Assembly: GCA_049511415.1 (NCBI GenBank)
Contig: JBEKYC010000114.1
Coordinates: 1-12,086 of the forward strand
DNA length: 12,086 nt
DNA from: Bog-159 sp049511415
GTDB taxonomy: Bacteria; Acidobacteriota; Terriglobia; Bryobacterales; Bryobacteraceae
Direction of reading: 5' to 3'
How positions within the stretch are numbered: the stretch's first letter is position 1; every line of letters begins with the position of its first letter. Positions 1-6,783 of this stretch are shown in pieces. The notes below the pieces were generated by a model, which saw only the letters and a list, made by a program, of their open reading frames with translations, was not told where the DNA came from and searched no databases. The translations under genes and the position numbers were made by a program.

Positions 1-173
1 TCATCGCCACCCCCACCCATCTGAAGATCGCGATGTTGGAGAAGGCGGACGAGACGGGCCGGTCGATGATCTTGCTCTACTCTAACGACGGGGATATCTT
101 CTTTAATGCACCGAACGGTCGCTTGCACCTACACAGTTCACAGATCTCCGAAGAGGTTGGAGGCGGCAGTTAA
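1..173 (+). CDS. C-terminal end of a VgrG-like spike protein (partial, 5' end outside window)
   Basis: The frame is open from the window edge (first complete codon at base 3) to TAA at 171-173 and gives about 56 residues. The visible tail contains ETGRSMILLYSNDGDIFF followed by NAPNGRLHLHSS. The pattern 'GDI-x-(F/L)-NAPNGR-(I/L)-H-(L/I)' close to the stop is what I know from the C-terminal extension of T6SS tip proteins of the VgrG family, where such strands extend the triple-stranded beta-helix of the spike. The genes downstream (needle-repeat protein, PAAR protein, DUF4123 adaptor, Rhs toxin) fit a vgrG gene here. The diagnostic gp27-like and OB-fold parts lie outside the window, so the assignment rests on a short tail plus context. 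It could also be another beta-helical phage-tail-type protein. Confidence 0.5.
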   Translation, partial: IATPTHLKIAMLEKADETGRSMILLYSNDGDIFFNAPNGRLHLHSSQISEEVGGGS

Positions 174-228
174 AATCGATCCAGCGCTTCACTGGTCAGC
201 CGCCCTTTTGCTCTCCTGAAAAGAGGGG

Positions 229-252
229 GCATCTTCTAAGATGCCGCGGCAT
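229..252. repeat. Two overlapping perfect inverted repeats upstream of the needle-repeat gene
   Basis: GCATCTTCTAAGATGC (229-244) is a perfect inverted repeat with 7-base arms and a 2-base centre, or 6-base arms and a 4-base loop. It shares ATGC with a second perfect 12-base palindrome, ATGCCGCGGCAT (241-252). The two structures cannot form fully at the same time. They lie between the VgrG-like stop (173) and the next start (286). No T-run follows, so a classical intrinsic terminator is unlikely. An operator or an RNA processing hairpin is possible but unproven. Confidence 0.45.
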
Positions 253-285
253 ACTTAAGTTCCAAGTTTGCTAACAGGACTGTAT

Positions 286-804
286 ATGTCATCCGTATTC
301 GACGCTTCCACCAAAATCCCCCGTCGCGTGAAGGACCCCATCACCGACGACACCCTGCCCCCCTCCGGCTCCCTGAACTGGAAGCAGATCACTTCCGACT
401 CGGCCCTGTCCGGCACCACCGGCGCCGACTGCATGCTGGTCACCGGCGACCGCTGGCAGCAAATGACCGGGTCGCTCACCGAGAACTATTCACAGGACAA
501 AACCATCACGGTCCAGGGCAAGCACACCGAAACCATCACCGGCGACCGCAGCGTCACGGTTTCCACCGGCAATATGACCCGCGCCGTCTCGGCGGGCAGC
601 GTGACCGACAACGTCGGCCAGGGCCATCAAGCCACCGTAGGAACCAGTTACCAATTGCAGGCCGGCATGAATATCCAGGAAACGGCCGGAATGAAGCATT
701 CCATTCAGGCCACCATGGTCGAAAACTCGGCCAGCGCCACCGCCACCAATACCGCGGGCGCCATGATGACCATCCAGGGCACCCTCGTCAAGATCAACTG
801 CTAG
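286..804 (+). CDS. Stand-alone gp5/VgrG-type needle-repeat (beta-helix) protein
   Basis: 172 residues from ATG 286, chosen because AGGA (276-279) sits six bases upstream; an in-frame TTG at 268 would add six residues without a better signal. After a polar N-terminus (1-40), residues about 62-145 are an imperfect eight-residue-type repeat rich in T, V, G, Q and D (for example DKTITVQGKHTETITGDRSV). This is the texture of the T4 gp5 C-terminal needle and of the VgrG beta-helix. The protein ends in GAMMTIQGTLVKIN, closely resembling the 'GAxMxIKGxxVxIN' segment that closes many VgrG beta-helices. It has no OB-fold, gp27-like region, signal peptide or membrane segment. The likely role is a trimeric needle segment or adaptor between the VgrG-like protein before it and the PAAR tip encoded downstream. 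That role is inferred; the repeat texture is directly visible. Confidence 0.7.
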   Translation: MSSVFDASTKIPRRVKDPITDDTLPPSGSLNWKQITSDSALSGTTGADCMLVTGDRWQQMTGSLTENYSQDKTITVQGKHTETITGDRSVTVSTGNMTRAVSAGSVTDNVGQGHQATVGTSYQLQAGMNIQETAGMKHSIQATMVENSASATATNTAGAMMTIQGTLVKINC

Positions 805-845
805 AAAAAAATCCACCGACATCTGTAACGCTCAAGGTGCTGAAA

Positions 846-861
846 CTCACTAGCATGTGAG
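846..861 (+). promoter_or_regulatory. Small hairpin next to a ribosome-binding site
   Basis: CTCAC (846-850) and GTGAG (857-861) are complementary arms around a six-base loop. The 3' arm runs into the purine-rich GAGGGGG that would serve as the ribosome-binding site of the GTG start at 871. If it folds, it would partly hide that site. The stem is short, so chance cannot be excluded. Confidence 0.25.
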
Positions 862-870
862 GGGGCCAGC

Positions 871-1365
871 GTGAGCGCCATCGAAACACAGGGAATATTC
901 ATGGAAAGCTGGATAGCGAAGAAAGCCGAAGAGTCACGCCGGCGTCAGGTGATGGCACAGACCCTTACGCAACGGGCCGCCGATATATGGGGGCAACTGC
1001 GATCGGCCCTGCGGGAAAATGTCGCGGAATTCAATGCCCTGTTCGGCAAAGAGGATCCCGCGCGCCTGGTGGAATACGAGGAGGAACAGCACCGCAGCCT
1101 CGTCAAATGCAAGGCGCAGCCGGACACTTACGTCGAAGTTCAACTGGACCCGGACGCCGGCCATATTGTCTATACCCGCGCCGACGACGCTGTCTCCACC
1201 ATGGCTTCGGAAATGAGGATTTTCGCCGTCCTGGCCACGCCGGGCGAGATACTCGATGTCGAAATGGATGGCCAGGGCGATACGCACCTGGCGCGGAGAG
1301 GCCAGCGCCTGGATCTAAACCAGGCGTGCGAACTCATCCTCGGGCCGGTGCTTTTCCCGCGCTGA
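871..1365 (+). CDS. Hypothetical small cytoplasmic protein in the T6SS module
   Basis: I do not recognise this family. From GTG 871 the product is 164 residues; from the in-frame ATG at 901 it is 154. Both starts have a plausible ribosome-binding site (GAGGGGG before 871, AGGGAA at 890-895 before 901), so the start is unresolved. The N-terminal third is a charged, probably helical segment (KKAEESRRRQ, then a region rich in Q, R, A and E). A central part looks like paired beta strands (YVEVQLDPDAGHIVYTR). The C-terminal part includes GDTHLARRGQ and a hydrophobic end, ELILGPVLFPR. No signal peptide or membrane segment is visible. It lies between the needle-repeat gene and a secreted-protein gene on the same strand, with gaps of 66 and about 20 bases, so it is probably co-transcribed. 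A chaperone or accessory role is possible but is only a guess from position. Confidence 0.7.
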   Translation: MSAIETQGIFMESWIAKKAEESRRRQVMAQTLTQRAADIWGQLRSALRENVAEFNALFGKEDPARLVEYEEEQHRSLVKCKAQPDTYVEVQLDPDAGHIVYTRADDAVSTMASEMRIFAVLATPGEILDVEMDGQGDTHLARRGQRLDLNQACELILGPVLFPR

Positions 1366-1386
1366 ACGAATGGGAGTGAAGCGGTG

Positions 1387-1959
1387 ATGCGCGCAACCTG
1401 CATGACCTTGGCAATTCCGGCCTTCGCGATCCTGTGCGATGCCCAGGTGGAAGCCCGTTATGTGGCCGCCTCCGGGTTTACGGTCTCGTCCGGCGCGCGC
1501 GGCGCCCTTCTGCTGGATGAACCGGCGCTGCTGTTTTCATACCCTGACGGGCAGATCCGCATCCCGTACGAGCATATGCTGTCATTGCGTATCGAGTGGC
1601 CGTACCGTCGTTTTGATGCCGCGGCGCAAGTAGGCGCGGGCAAGATCAACCTGCCGGAACGGGACGCGGTCCAGCGCCTCTCCATCGGCTTCGAAGATAC
1701 CGCGGGCCGCATCGATATGCTCGTCCTGGAGATTGGCGCCGGTAGCGTACCATTCGTAATCAAGACTTTGGAATCACATAGCCGGATGCAAGTTGTCCGG
1801 GTGCGCCCCGACAAGCGCCCCGAAATCCTTTTCAAGGCGATGACGTTCGATGCCCCGCCCCGGCCCGATCTGGCCCGGCTGGACCCATCGCAGCAGTATG
1901 CCGCGCAAGCATCCACTATGCCTAGAGCCATCTTCTGGGGTGTTGGCCTGCGATGGTAA
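1387..1959 (+). CDS. Secreted PH-like domain protein (hypothetical)
   Basis: 190 residues from ATG 1387 (an adjacent in-frame GTG at 1384 is equally possible), with GGGAGTGAAG about ten bases upstream. Residues 1-22 form a short Sec-type signal peptide (MRATCMTLAIPAFAILCDAQ), so the product is probably exported. There is a Cys in the region, but the -1 residue is Leu, so a lipoprotein signal is not convincing. The body, with LLLDEPALLFSYPDG then IRIPYEHMLSLRIEW and later VLEIGAGSVPFVIKTLE, follows a beta-rich pattern. It resembles the small PH-like proteins common in Acidobacteria, whose usual form is roughly 'IPY-xx-I-xx-LEYG ... FELGK-xxxx-LxxLE'. That match is from memory of the family style and is moderate at best. 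The function is unknown. The stop lies 44 bases before the preferred start of the protease gene, and an alternative protease start would overlap it. Confidence 0.65.
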   Translation: MRATCMTLAIPAFAILCDAQVEARYVAASGFTVSSGARGALLLDEPALLFSYPDGQIRIPYEHMLSLRIEWPYRRFDAAAQVGAGKINLPERDAVQRLSIGFEDTAGRIDMLVLEIGAGSVPFVIKTLESHSRMQVVRVRPDKRPEILFKAMTFDAPPRPDLARLDPSQQYAAQASTMPRAIFWGVGLRW

Positions 1960-1991
1960 TTGTGCCACGCCCCGCGTTAATTCGGAAACAC

Positions 1992-1997
1992 AGGAAA
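1992..1997 (+). promoter_or_regulatory. Ribosome-binding site deciding the protease start
   Basis: AGGAAA lies six bases before ATG 2004. The upstream in-frame ATG at 1953 has no comparable site and would put a 17-residue basic extension in front of the signal peptide. This supports 2004 as the true start. Confidence 0.6.
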
Positions 1998-2003
1998 CCC
2001 ATT

Positions 2004-5000
2004 ATGTCTACCCGCACTCTCGAATTCGGCACAGCCTGCCTCCTCCTGCTGCCGATTGCGATCCTGGCCGCGCCGCCCGACCGCATAGGACCGATTGATC
2101 CCCATCACACCGTCGTTTTGACCGGCAACCGGAGCCCCAAGGCCGACCCGAAATTCGACCAGGGCCTCGTGGACGCTTCGTTTAAGCTCTCGGATATCAC
2201 ATTGATGCTCCGGCGTTCTCCCGCCCAGCAAGCCGCCATTGAGCAATTCCTCAAGGAGCAGCAAGATCCCTCCTCGCCCGAGTACCATCGCTGGCTCACT
2301 CCGGAGCAATACGCCGACCGCTTCGGCCTCAGCGCTCATGATGTGTCCCTCATTACCGCCTGGCTCCAGGGCGAGGGGTTCAAAGTGGAGCCCGGCCGCG
2401 GCCGTCAATTCGTAGTCTTCAGCGGCACGGCCGCGCAGATTCAGAGCACGTTTCGCTGTGAAATTCACCGATACCAGGTCAATGGCACGATGCATTTCGC
2501 CAATGCCGGCGATCCATCGATTCCGGCGGCTTTGCGGACGGTTGTGCTTGGCATCCGCGGTCTGGATGATTTTTACCCAAAGCGGAGCGCCAGGAGGCAA
2601 ACCGCCAAGCCACGCGCCAACGGAACCGATGGCGCTCACTACCTGGTGCCCGGCGATGTGGCGACGATCTATGACATAACGCCCCTCCAAAGTCTCGGCT
2701 TCACGGGGACCGGACAGAAAGTCGTCATAATCGGAACCACCGACGTCGACTTGTCGGACCTGGCCTATTTTCGCGAGTTCTTCGGTCTGCCTGCTAATGT
2801 GCCGCAGCTCATCCTGGCCGGCGCGGATCCGGGCACCATCAGCGGCGATTTAGACGAAGCGAATCTGGACCTGGATTGGGTAAGCGGTATTGCGCCGGAT
2901 GCGACCATCTATTACGTCGCCGCACAGAGTTCGTGGACGGCCGTGCAATATGCCATCGATCAGAACATCGCTCCCGTCATCGGCATGAGTTACGGCTACT
3001 GTGAGCCACAAATTTCCTCGGACCCCTCCTCGTCCGCAACATTCGATCAGCAGTTAGCGCAGCAGGCCAACACTCAAGGGACTACTTGGATCACCGCTTC
3101 CGGCGATGGCGGAGCCGCGGAATGCGACGAGGGGTCGCCATCCGCTCAGTACGGTTATGCCGTCCAACTGCCCGCCAGCATACCCGAAGTGACTGGTGTT
3201 GGCGGCACGGAATTCAACGAAGGCAGCGGCGCCTACTGGTCTGCAAACCCCAGTGCGAACTACTCTTCCGCACTCTCCTATATCCCGGAGGTTGGCTGGA
3301 ACGATACGACCATAAGCGGAGAAATCTCGGCTTCGGGCGGCGGCGCGAGCATTTTCTTCTCAAAACCGTCATGGCAGACAGGTCCGGGAGTTCCCGCTGA
3401 CAATGCGCGGGACGTGCCGGATATCTCGATGGCCGCCTCAGCCGATCACGATGGCTACGAGACATCTCTGACCGCCGCTCCCAGTTTCATCGCACAGGGA
3501 GGCACCTCGGCGGCCGCCCAGGTCTTTGCCGGAATCATTGTCTTATTGAACCAGTATCTTGTGCAGGGGGGCTATCAGGCGCAGGCCGGTGTAGGCAACA
3601 TCAATCCGAAGCTTTACAGCCTGGCTCAGGGATCGTCCAGTCCTTTCCACGATATAACTGGCGGGAGCAACATTGTCCCTTGTACAGTGGGCACCACGAA
3701 TTGCACTACGGGGGAAATCGGGTTTAATGCCGGCCCAGGATACGATCAAGTGACCGGCCTGGGCTCAGTGGACGTGAACAAGCTGATCACTGGATGGGTC
3801 GCCTCGTCCACGGTTGGTACGACGACAACGGTATCCGCGAACCCAACGACTATCGCCTCCACCGGCACCACGGTACTGACAGCTACCGTCACGGCTGCCT
3901 CCGGGAGTGCCTACCCGACTGGAAATGTCACCTTTGCGGCGGCCGCCAACACTTTGGGGACAGCCAGCCTTTCCGGATCGGGAACTGCCGCCACAGCCAG
4001 CATCTCGGTTTCGGGCGGCGCTTTCGCAAGCGGCGGCAACACAGTCACCGCCAGCTATGCCGGTAACAGCAGCTTCGGTCCGTCGTCGGGCACCACCACC
4101 GTAACCGTTACGACCACCTCGCACGTCGCCATCACCTGCGTACCGAATCCGGTATACCAATCGGCTCCCGATTCGGATGGATACTTATGGTTTTACACCA
4201 TTACGCTGACTGAAACCAGCGGTGTGCCCACCACCATCACCAGCTTCTCGATTGCCGGCACAGACTACTCTTCCAGCATTGCCTCCTTCTTCGGTTCCAA
4301 TGCCCTTCCCGCCAATGGAAGCCTCTCGGCGCCTCTCCGCTCGCGGGATCTGACCCCGCCGGCGAGCCAGATATTCGCGGCTGGTGGGCAGGATGCCGGC
4401 GGAGCCACGTGGGCCACGCAGATCAGCGTTCCGTTCCTCGGCCCTGCGTCGTCGACCATCACCGTGACCGGGGGCACATTGCCGGCCGGATTGGTCCAGG
4501 GCAGTTACTACACTGCCCTCGCCGCGTCCGGCGGCACCAGTCCTTACACATGGGCCTTAGCCAGTGGATCCGTTCTTCCCAGCGGTTTGTCACTCGACCC
4601 CGCGGCCGGGGCGATCTCCGGCGTTCCGCTAGTCTCGGGTCCATTCACTTTCACTATTCAGGTCACCGACTCCGCAGGCAACAGCGGCTCCGGCACATTC
4701 CACCTTTCCATCAATCCGTCACCCTCCGGCACTCCGTCGCGGGTGGGTGTCTGCCCGCACATTGCCGTGGCCGGCAGTTGGAGCACCACGGTCACCGTGG
4801 TTAATACCGACATTGCCCCGATCGTGGTGAAGGTCAATTTCTGGCAGGACAACGGACAGGCGTTCTCCTTGCCATTCACGTTCCCGCAGAATGGCGGCGG
4901 CTCCCCAGTCACCGCAACGTATGTGGAACGCAGCCTGCCGGTTGGCGGATCTCTGGTGATTGCCACTAACGGACCGGCCACCGCTACGTCCGTCGAAACC

Positions 5001-5465
5001 GGATGGGTCGAAGTTCTGGCCACTGGTAATGCCGGCGCATTCGCCATATTCTCGCAGCAGGTAAGCTCGACATTGGTAGCTCAAGGAACGGCCGCCCTGG
5101 ACACTCACACGCAGACCTTGGTGACCGTGCCTTATGACAACACCAACGGATTCGTTACCGGGGTGGCGCTGGCAAATAGCTCCGCCAGCCAGTCCGCGGT
5201 GATATCGGCGACCGTGCTGGACGAGAACGGCGTGGTCCTCGCGCCCGCCCAGATGCTATCGAGCCCACTGCCGGCAAACGGACATACTTCGTTTGCTCCG
5301 TCCGTGGAGTTCCCATCCAGCGCGAATCATCGCGGCGTGATTCAGATCCAGAGCACGTCGGGACAGGATATAACCGCCCTGGCGTTCAGTTTTAGTCCCT
5401 ACGGCAGCTTTACATCCGTTCCGGTGCTGTATCCGGCTGTGTCGATGTCGCTGGATGTGCGATAG
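2004..5465 (+). CDS. Secreted kumamolisin-like S53 (sedolisin family) serine-carboxyl peptidase with Ig-like domains
   Basis: About 1153 residues. Residues 1-23 are a signal peptide with a hydrophobic core (ACLLLLPIAILAA). Residues about 25-190 form a Pro-kumamolisin activation domain, recognised by YHRWLTPEQYADRFG and a following region ending near LDDFYPKRSARR. The S53 catalytic domain spans about 212-600. E285 and D289 sit in DEANLD, the oxyanion Asp D368 in ASGDGGAAE, and the nucleophile S502 in GGTSAAAQVFAG. The calcium-site elements are FHDITGG (D550) and AGPGYDQVTGLGS (D581). All key residues are present, so an active protease is expected. A bacterial Ig-like domain (about 604-705), an unassigned stretch, a putative-Ig (He_PIG-like) domain (about 817-905) and a C-terminal beta-rich domain (about 912-1153) follow; the last is of a type I associate with acidobacterial secreted proteins. 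S53 enzymes typically act extracellularly at acid pH. Its place inside a T6SS-type cluster is unusual, and a functional link is unproven. Confidence 0.93.
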   Translation: MSTRTLEFGTACLLLLPIAILAAPPDRIGPIDPHHTVVLTGNRSPKADPKFDQGLVDASFKLSDITLMLRRSPAQQAAIEQFLKEQQDPSSPEYHRWLTPEQYADRFGLSAHDVSLITAWLQGEGFKVEPGRGRQFVVFSGTAAQIQSTFRCEIHRYQVNGTMHFANAGDPSIPAALRTVVLGIRGLDDFYPKRSARRQTAKPRANGTDGAHYLVPGDVATIYDITPLQSLGFTGTGQKVVIIGTTDVDLSDLAYFREFFGLPANVPQLILAGADPGTISGDLDEANLDLDWVSGIAPDATIYYVAAQSSWTAVQYAIDQNIAPVIGMSYGYCEPQISSDPSSSATFDQQLAQQANTQGTTWITASGDGGAAECDEGSPSAQYGYAVQLPASIPEVTGVGGTEFNEGSGAYWSANPSANYSSALSYIPEVGWNDTTISGEISASGGGASIFFSKPSWQTGPGVPADNARDVPDISMAASADHDGYETSLTAAPSFIAQGGTSAAAQVFAGIIVLLNQYLVQGGYQAQAGVGNINPKLYSLAQGSSSPFHDITGGSNIVPCTVGTTNCTTGEIGFNAGPGYDQVTGLGSVDVNKLITGWVASSTVGTTTTVSANPTTIASTGTTVLTATVTAASGSAYPTGNVTFAAAANTLGTASLSGSGTAATASISVSGGAFASGGNTVTASYAGNSSFGPSSGTTTVTVTTTSHVAITCVPNPVYQSAPDSDGYLWFYTITLTETSGVPTTITSFSIAGTDYSSSIASFFGSNALPANGSLSAPLRSRDLTPPASQIFAAGGQDAGGATWATQISVPFLGPASSTITVTGGTLPAGLVQGSYYTALAASGGTSPYTWALASGSVLPSGLSLDPAAGAISGVPLVSGPFTFTIQVTDSAGNSGSGTFHLSINPSPSGTPSRVGVCPHIAVAGSWSTTVTVVNTDIAPIVVKVNFWQDNGQAFSLPFTFPQNGGGSPVTATYVERSLPVGGSLVIATNGPATATSVETGWVEVLATGNAGAFAIFSQQVSSTLVAQGTAALDTHTQTLVTVPYDNTNGFVTGVALANSSASQSAVISATVLDENGVVLAPAQMLSSPLPANGHTSFAPSVEFPSSANHRGVIQIQSTSGQDITALAFSFSPYGSFTSVPVLYPAVSMSLDVR

Positions 5466-5471
5466 GGACAG

Positions 5472-5501
5472 GCAGCCGGCCCGGGGAGTCGGGAGGGCTG
5501 C
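5472..5501 (+). terminator. Weak GC-rich hairpin after the protease gene
   Basis: GCAGCC (5472-5477) pairs with GGCTGC (5496-5501) around a very GC-rich interior that can pair further. It begins seven bases after the protease stop. Only a poor T-rich stretch follows, so this could be an attenuator or an inefficient terminator separating the protease from the PAAR-to-immunity unit. No confident promoter was seen between it and the PAAR start. Confidence 0.3.
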
Positions 5502-5568
5502 AATCTTGCGCCCCTGCGGCAGTTTCGCTATCGTGGACTACTGAAAGTTTGTTGAGAGGAGCTGAAAC

Positions 5569-5934
5569 ATGCCCCCCGCTGCGCGAGTAGGTGACATGCA
5601 CGTGTGCCCCCTGGTGACGCCAGGGCTGCCGCCGATACCCCATGTGGGCGGTCCCATCCTGCCTCCGGGTTGTCCTACTGTACTGGTGGGCGGCCAACCC
5701 GCCGCGCGCTTGGGCGACATGGCCTTCTGTGTTGGCCCGCCGGACGTGATCGCCATGGGCGCAATGACCGTTCTGATCGGCGGCCAACCGGCCGCGCGCC
5801 TGGGCGATAATACGGTGCACGGGGGAGTGATCGTCATGGGCCTGCCCACGGTGGAGATAGGCATGTCCGCGCAGGCGTCAGCGCTAAGCATTGGTGCGCA
5901 GATTGGCGCGGCACTCGCGGAGAAGTGTACCTGA
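5569..5934 (+). CDS. PAAR-domain spike-tip protein
   Basis: 121 residues starting MPPAARVGDMH, with the good ribosome-binding site AGAGGAG (5555-5561) seven bases before ATG. Almost the whole protein is a PAAR domain, with three AAR-(V/L)-GD motifs at residues 4-9, 45-50 and 75-80. The segment PHVGGPILPPG precedes TVLVGGQPAARLGD, and a second near-copy, TVLIGGQPAARLGD, follows. H11, C13, C54 and H84 are candidate zinc ligands; the family binds one zinc near the cone tip through His and Cys residues. PAAR proteins cap the VgrG trimer, sharpen the T6SS spike and carry effectors. Here the domain is a free protein rather than the N-terminus of the Rhs toxin, whose own N-terminus lacks it. The gene is followed after only ten bases by the FHA-DUF4123 gene, implying one operon through the immunity gene. 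Residues about 98-121 form a short Ala-rich tail of unknown role. Confidence 0.95.
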   Translation: MPPAARVGDMHVCPLVTPGLPPIPHVGGPILPPGCPTVLVGGQPAARLGDMAFCVGPPDVIAMGAMTVLIGGQPAARLGDNTVHGGVIVMGLPTVEIGMSAQASALSIGAQIGAALAEKCT

Positions 5935-5944
5935 AGCGGAAAGC

Positions 5945-6781
5945 ATGCGTCTGACGCTGAAGATACTATCGGGTCCTGCCGCGGGCCGAAAGCTGGCGTT
6001 ACAGCCGCAGCAATCCGTTACCATCGGCCGCACGCGTCCCGCGAATCTGGCCATCCCCGACGATTCCTTGCTTTCCGGAGCACATTTCCGAATCATCTGC
6101 CAACCCAAAGGCTGGACGCTAGAAGATCTGAACAGTTGCAACGGCACTCTTCTGAATGGCCGCAAAATCAGCCGCGCCCCGCTGGCCGACGGTGACCGCA
6201 TATCCGCTGGGGAAGCATTGGTGGAAATCAGCATAGAATCCACCACGTCCGGGACCGCCCAACCGCTGGTGAACCTGCTGCGCCGGCAGGGACCTTTATT
6301 CGCAGTGCTCGACGCAGCGCGCGACCGTTCCATCGTCGAGCTGCTCGAGGACGACCTGGATTGCGAATATCAGTGTCTCTACGACGGAAAGTCCGCCACG
6401 GATCTTGCGGCGTGGGCGCCCTATCTGGTGTCCCTGTCCCCGGAATCGCCTTTGCTGAATGTTCTGGTCGAACGCGGTTGGGGCCAGAGCTGGGGAGTTT
6501 ACCTGACGTCGGCCAAATCGCTCGAAGAGGTGAGGCGCCATCTGAGACACTTCCTGATCGTCACCATGGCCAACGGCAAGGAAGGCTATTTTCGTTTCTA
6601 CGACCCGCGCGTCCTGCGCGTATATCTTCCAGCATGCACGCCGGAAGAGGCCAAGGCATTCTTCGGGCCGATTGACGCCTACCTGATGGAAGCCGAAAAG
6701 CCACAGCAATTGCTGCGGTTTAATCCTGGCGCCCATGAATGCGAACGGCAGGCAATTGCGGTCAAGTGCGCGGCGGATTGA
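5945..6781 (+). CDS. FHA-DUF4123 fusion: T6SS effector adaptor/chaperone with a phosphopeptide-binding domain
   Basis: 278 residues from ATG 5945. An in-frame start at 5891 would overlap the PAAR gene and add a basic tail, so 5945 is preferred. Residues about 1-98 are an FHA domain: G28-R29, S44 with H47, N66-G67-T68 and N71-G72 match the phosphothreonine-binding positions of the family, so binding looks intact. Residues about 117-240 are DUF4123: PLFAVLDAARD, then GWGQSWGVYLTSAKSLEEVRRHLRHF, then YFRFYDPRVL (FYDPRVL at 218-224) and an FFGPIDAYLMEAE segment. DUF4123 proteins (TEC/TAP type) are known adaptors that hold a cognate effector and load it onto VgrG or PAAR. The gene lies between PAAR and the Rhs toxin, with a 2-base gap to the next gene, as expected for an adaptor of this Rhs effector. 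The fused FHA domain suggests loading depends on Ser/Thr phosphorylation; that is inference. Confidence 0.9.
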   Translation: MRLTLKILSGPAAGRKLALQPQQSVTIGRTRPANLAIPDDSLLSGAHFRIICQPKGWTLEDLNSCNGTLLNGRKISRAPLADGDRISAGEALVEISIESTTSGTAQPLVNLLRRQGPLFAVLDAARDRSIVELLEDDLDCEYQCLYDGKSATDLAAWAPYLVSLSPESPLLNVLVERGWGQSWGVYLTSAKSLEEVRRHLRHFLIVTMANGKEGYFRFYDPRVLRVYLPACTPEEAKAFFGPIDAYLMEAEKPQQLLRFNPGAHECERQAIAVKCAAD

Positions 6782-6783
6782 CC

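Noticed and set aside
1387..1450. Lipoprotein signal in the PH-like protein
   Set aside because: The Cys after the hydrophobic stretch is preceded by Leu (A-I-L-C) instead of Gly, Ala or Ser, so a normal lipobox is not met; a cleavable Sec signal is more likely.
1977..2690. Long open frame on the minus strand (237 codons)
   Set aside because: It is antisense to the signal peptide and prodomain of the S53 protease, whose own frame shows clear family motifs; high G+C commonly leaves such open shadows.
5891..5944. Upstream in-frame start for the FHA-DUF4123 protein
   Set aside because: It would overlap the PAAR gene by over 40 bases and add a basic, low-complexity tail before a normal FHA start; ATG 5945 fits better.
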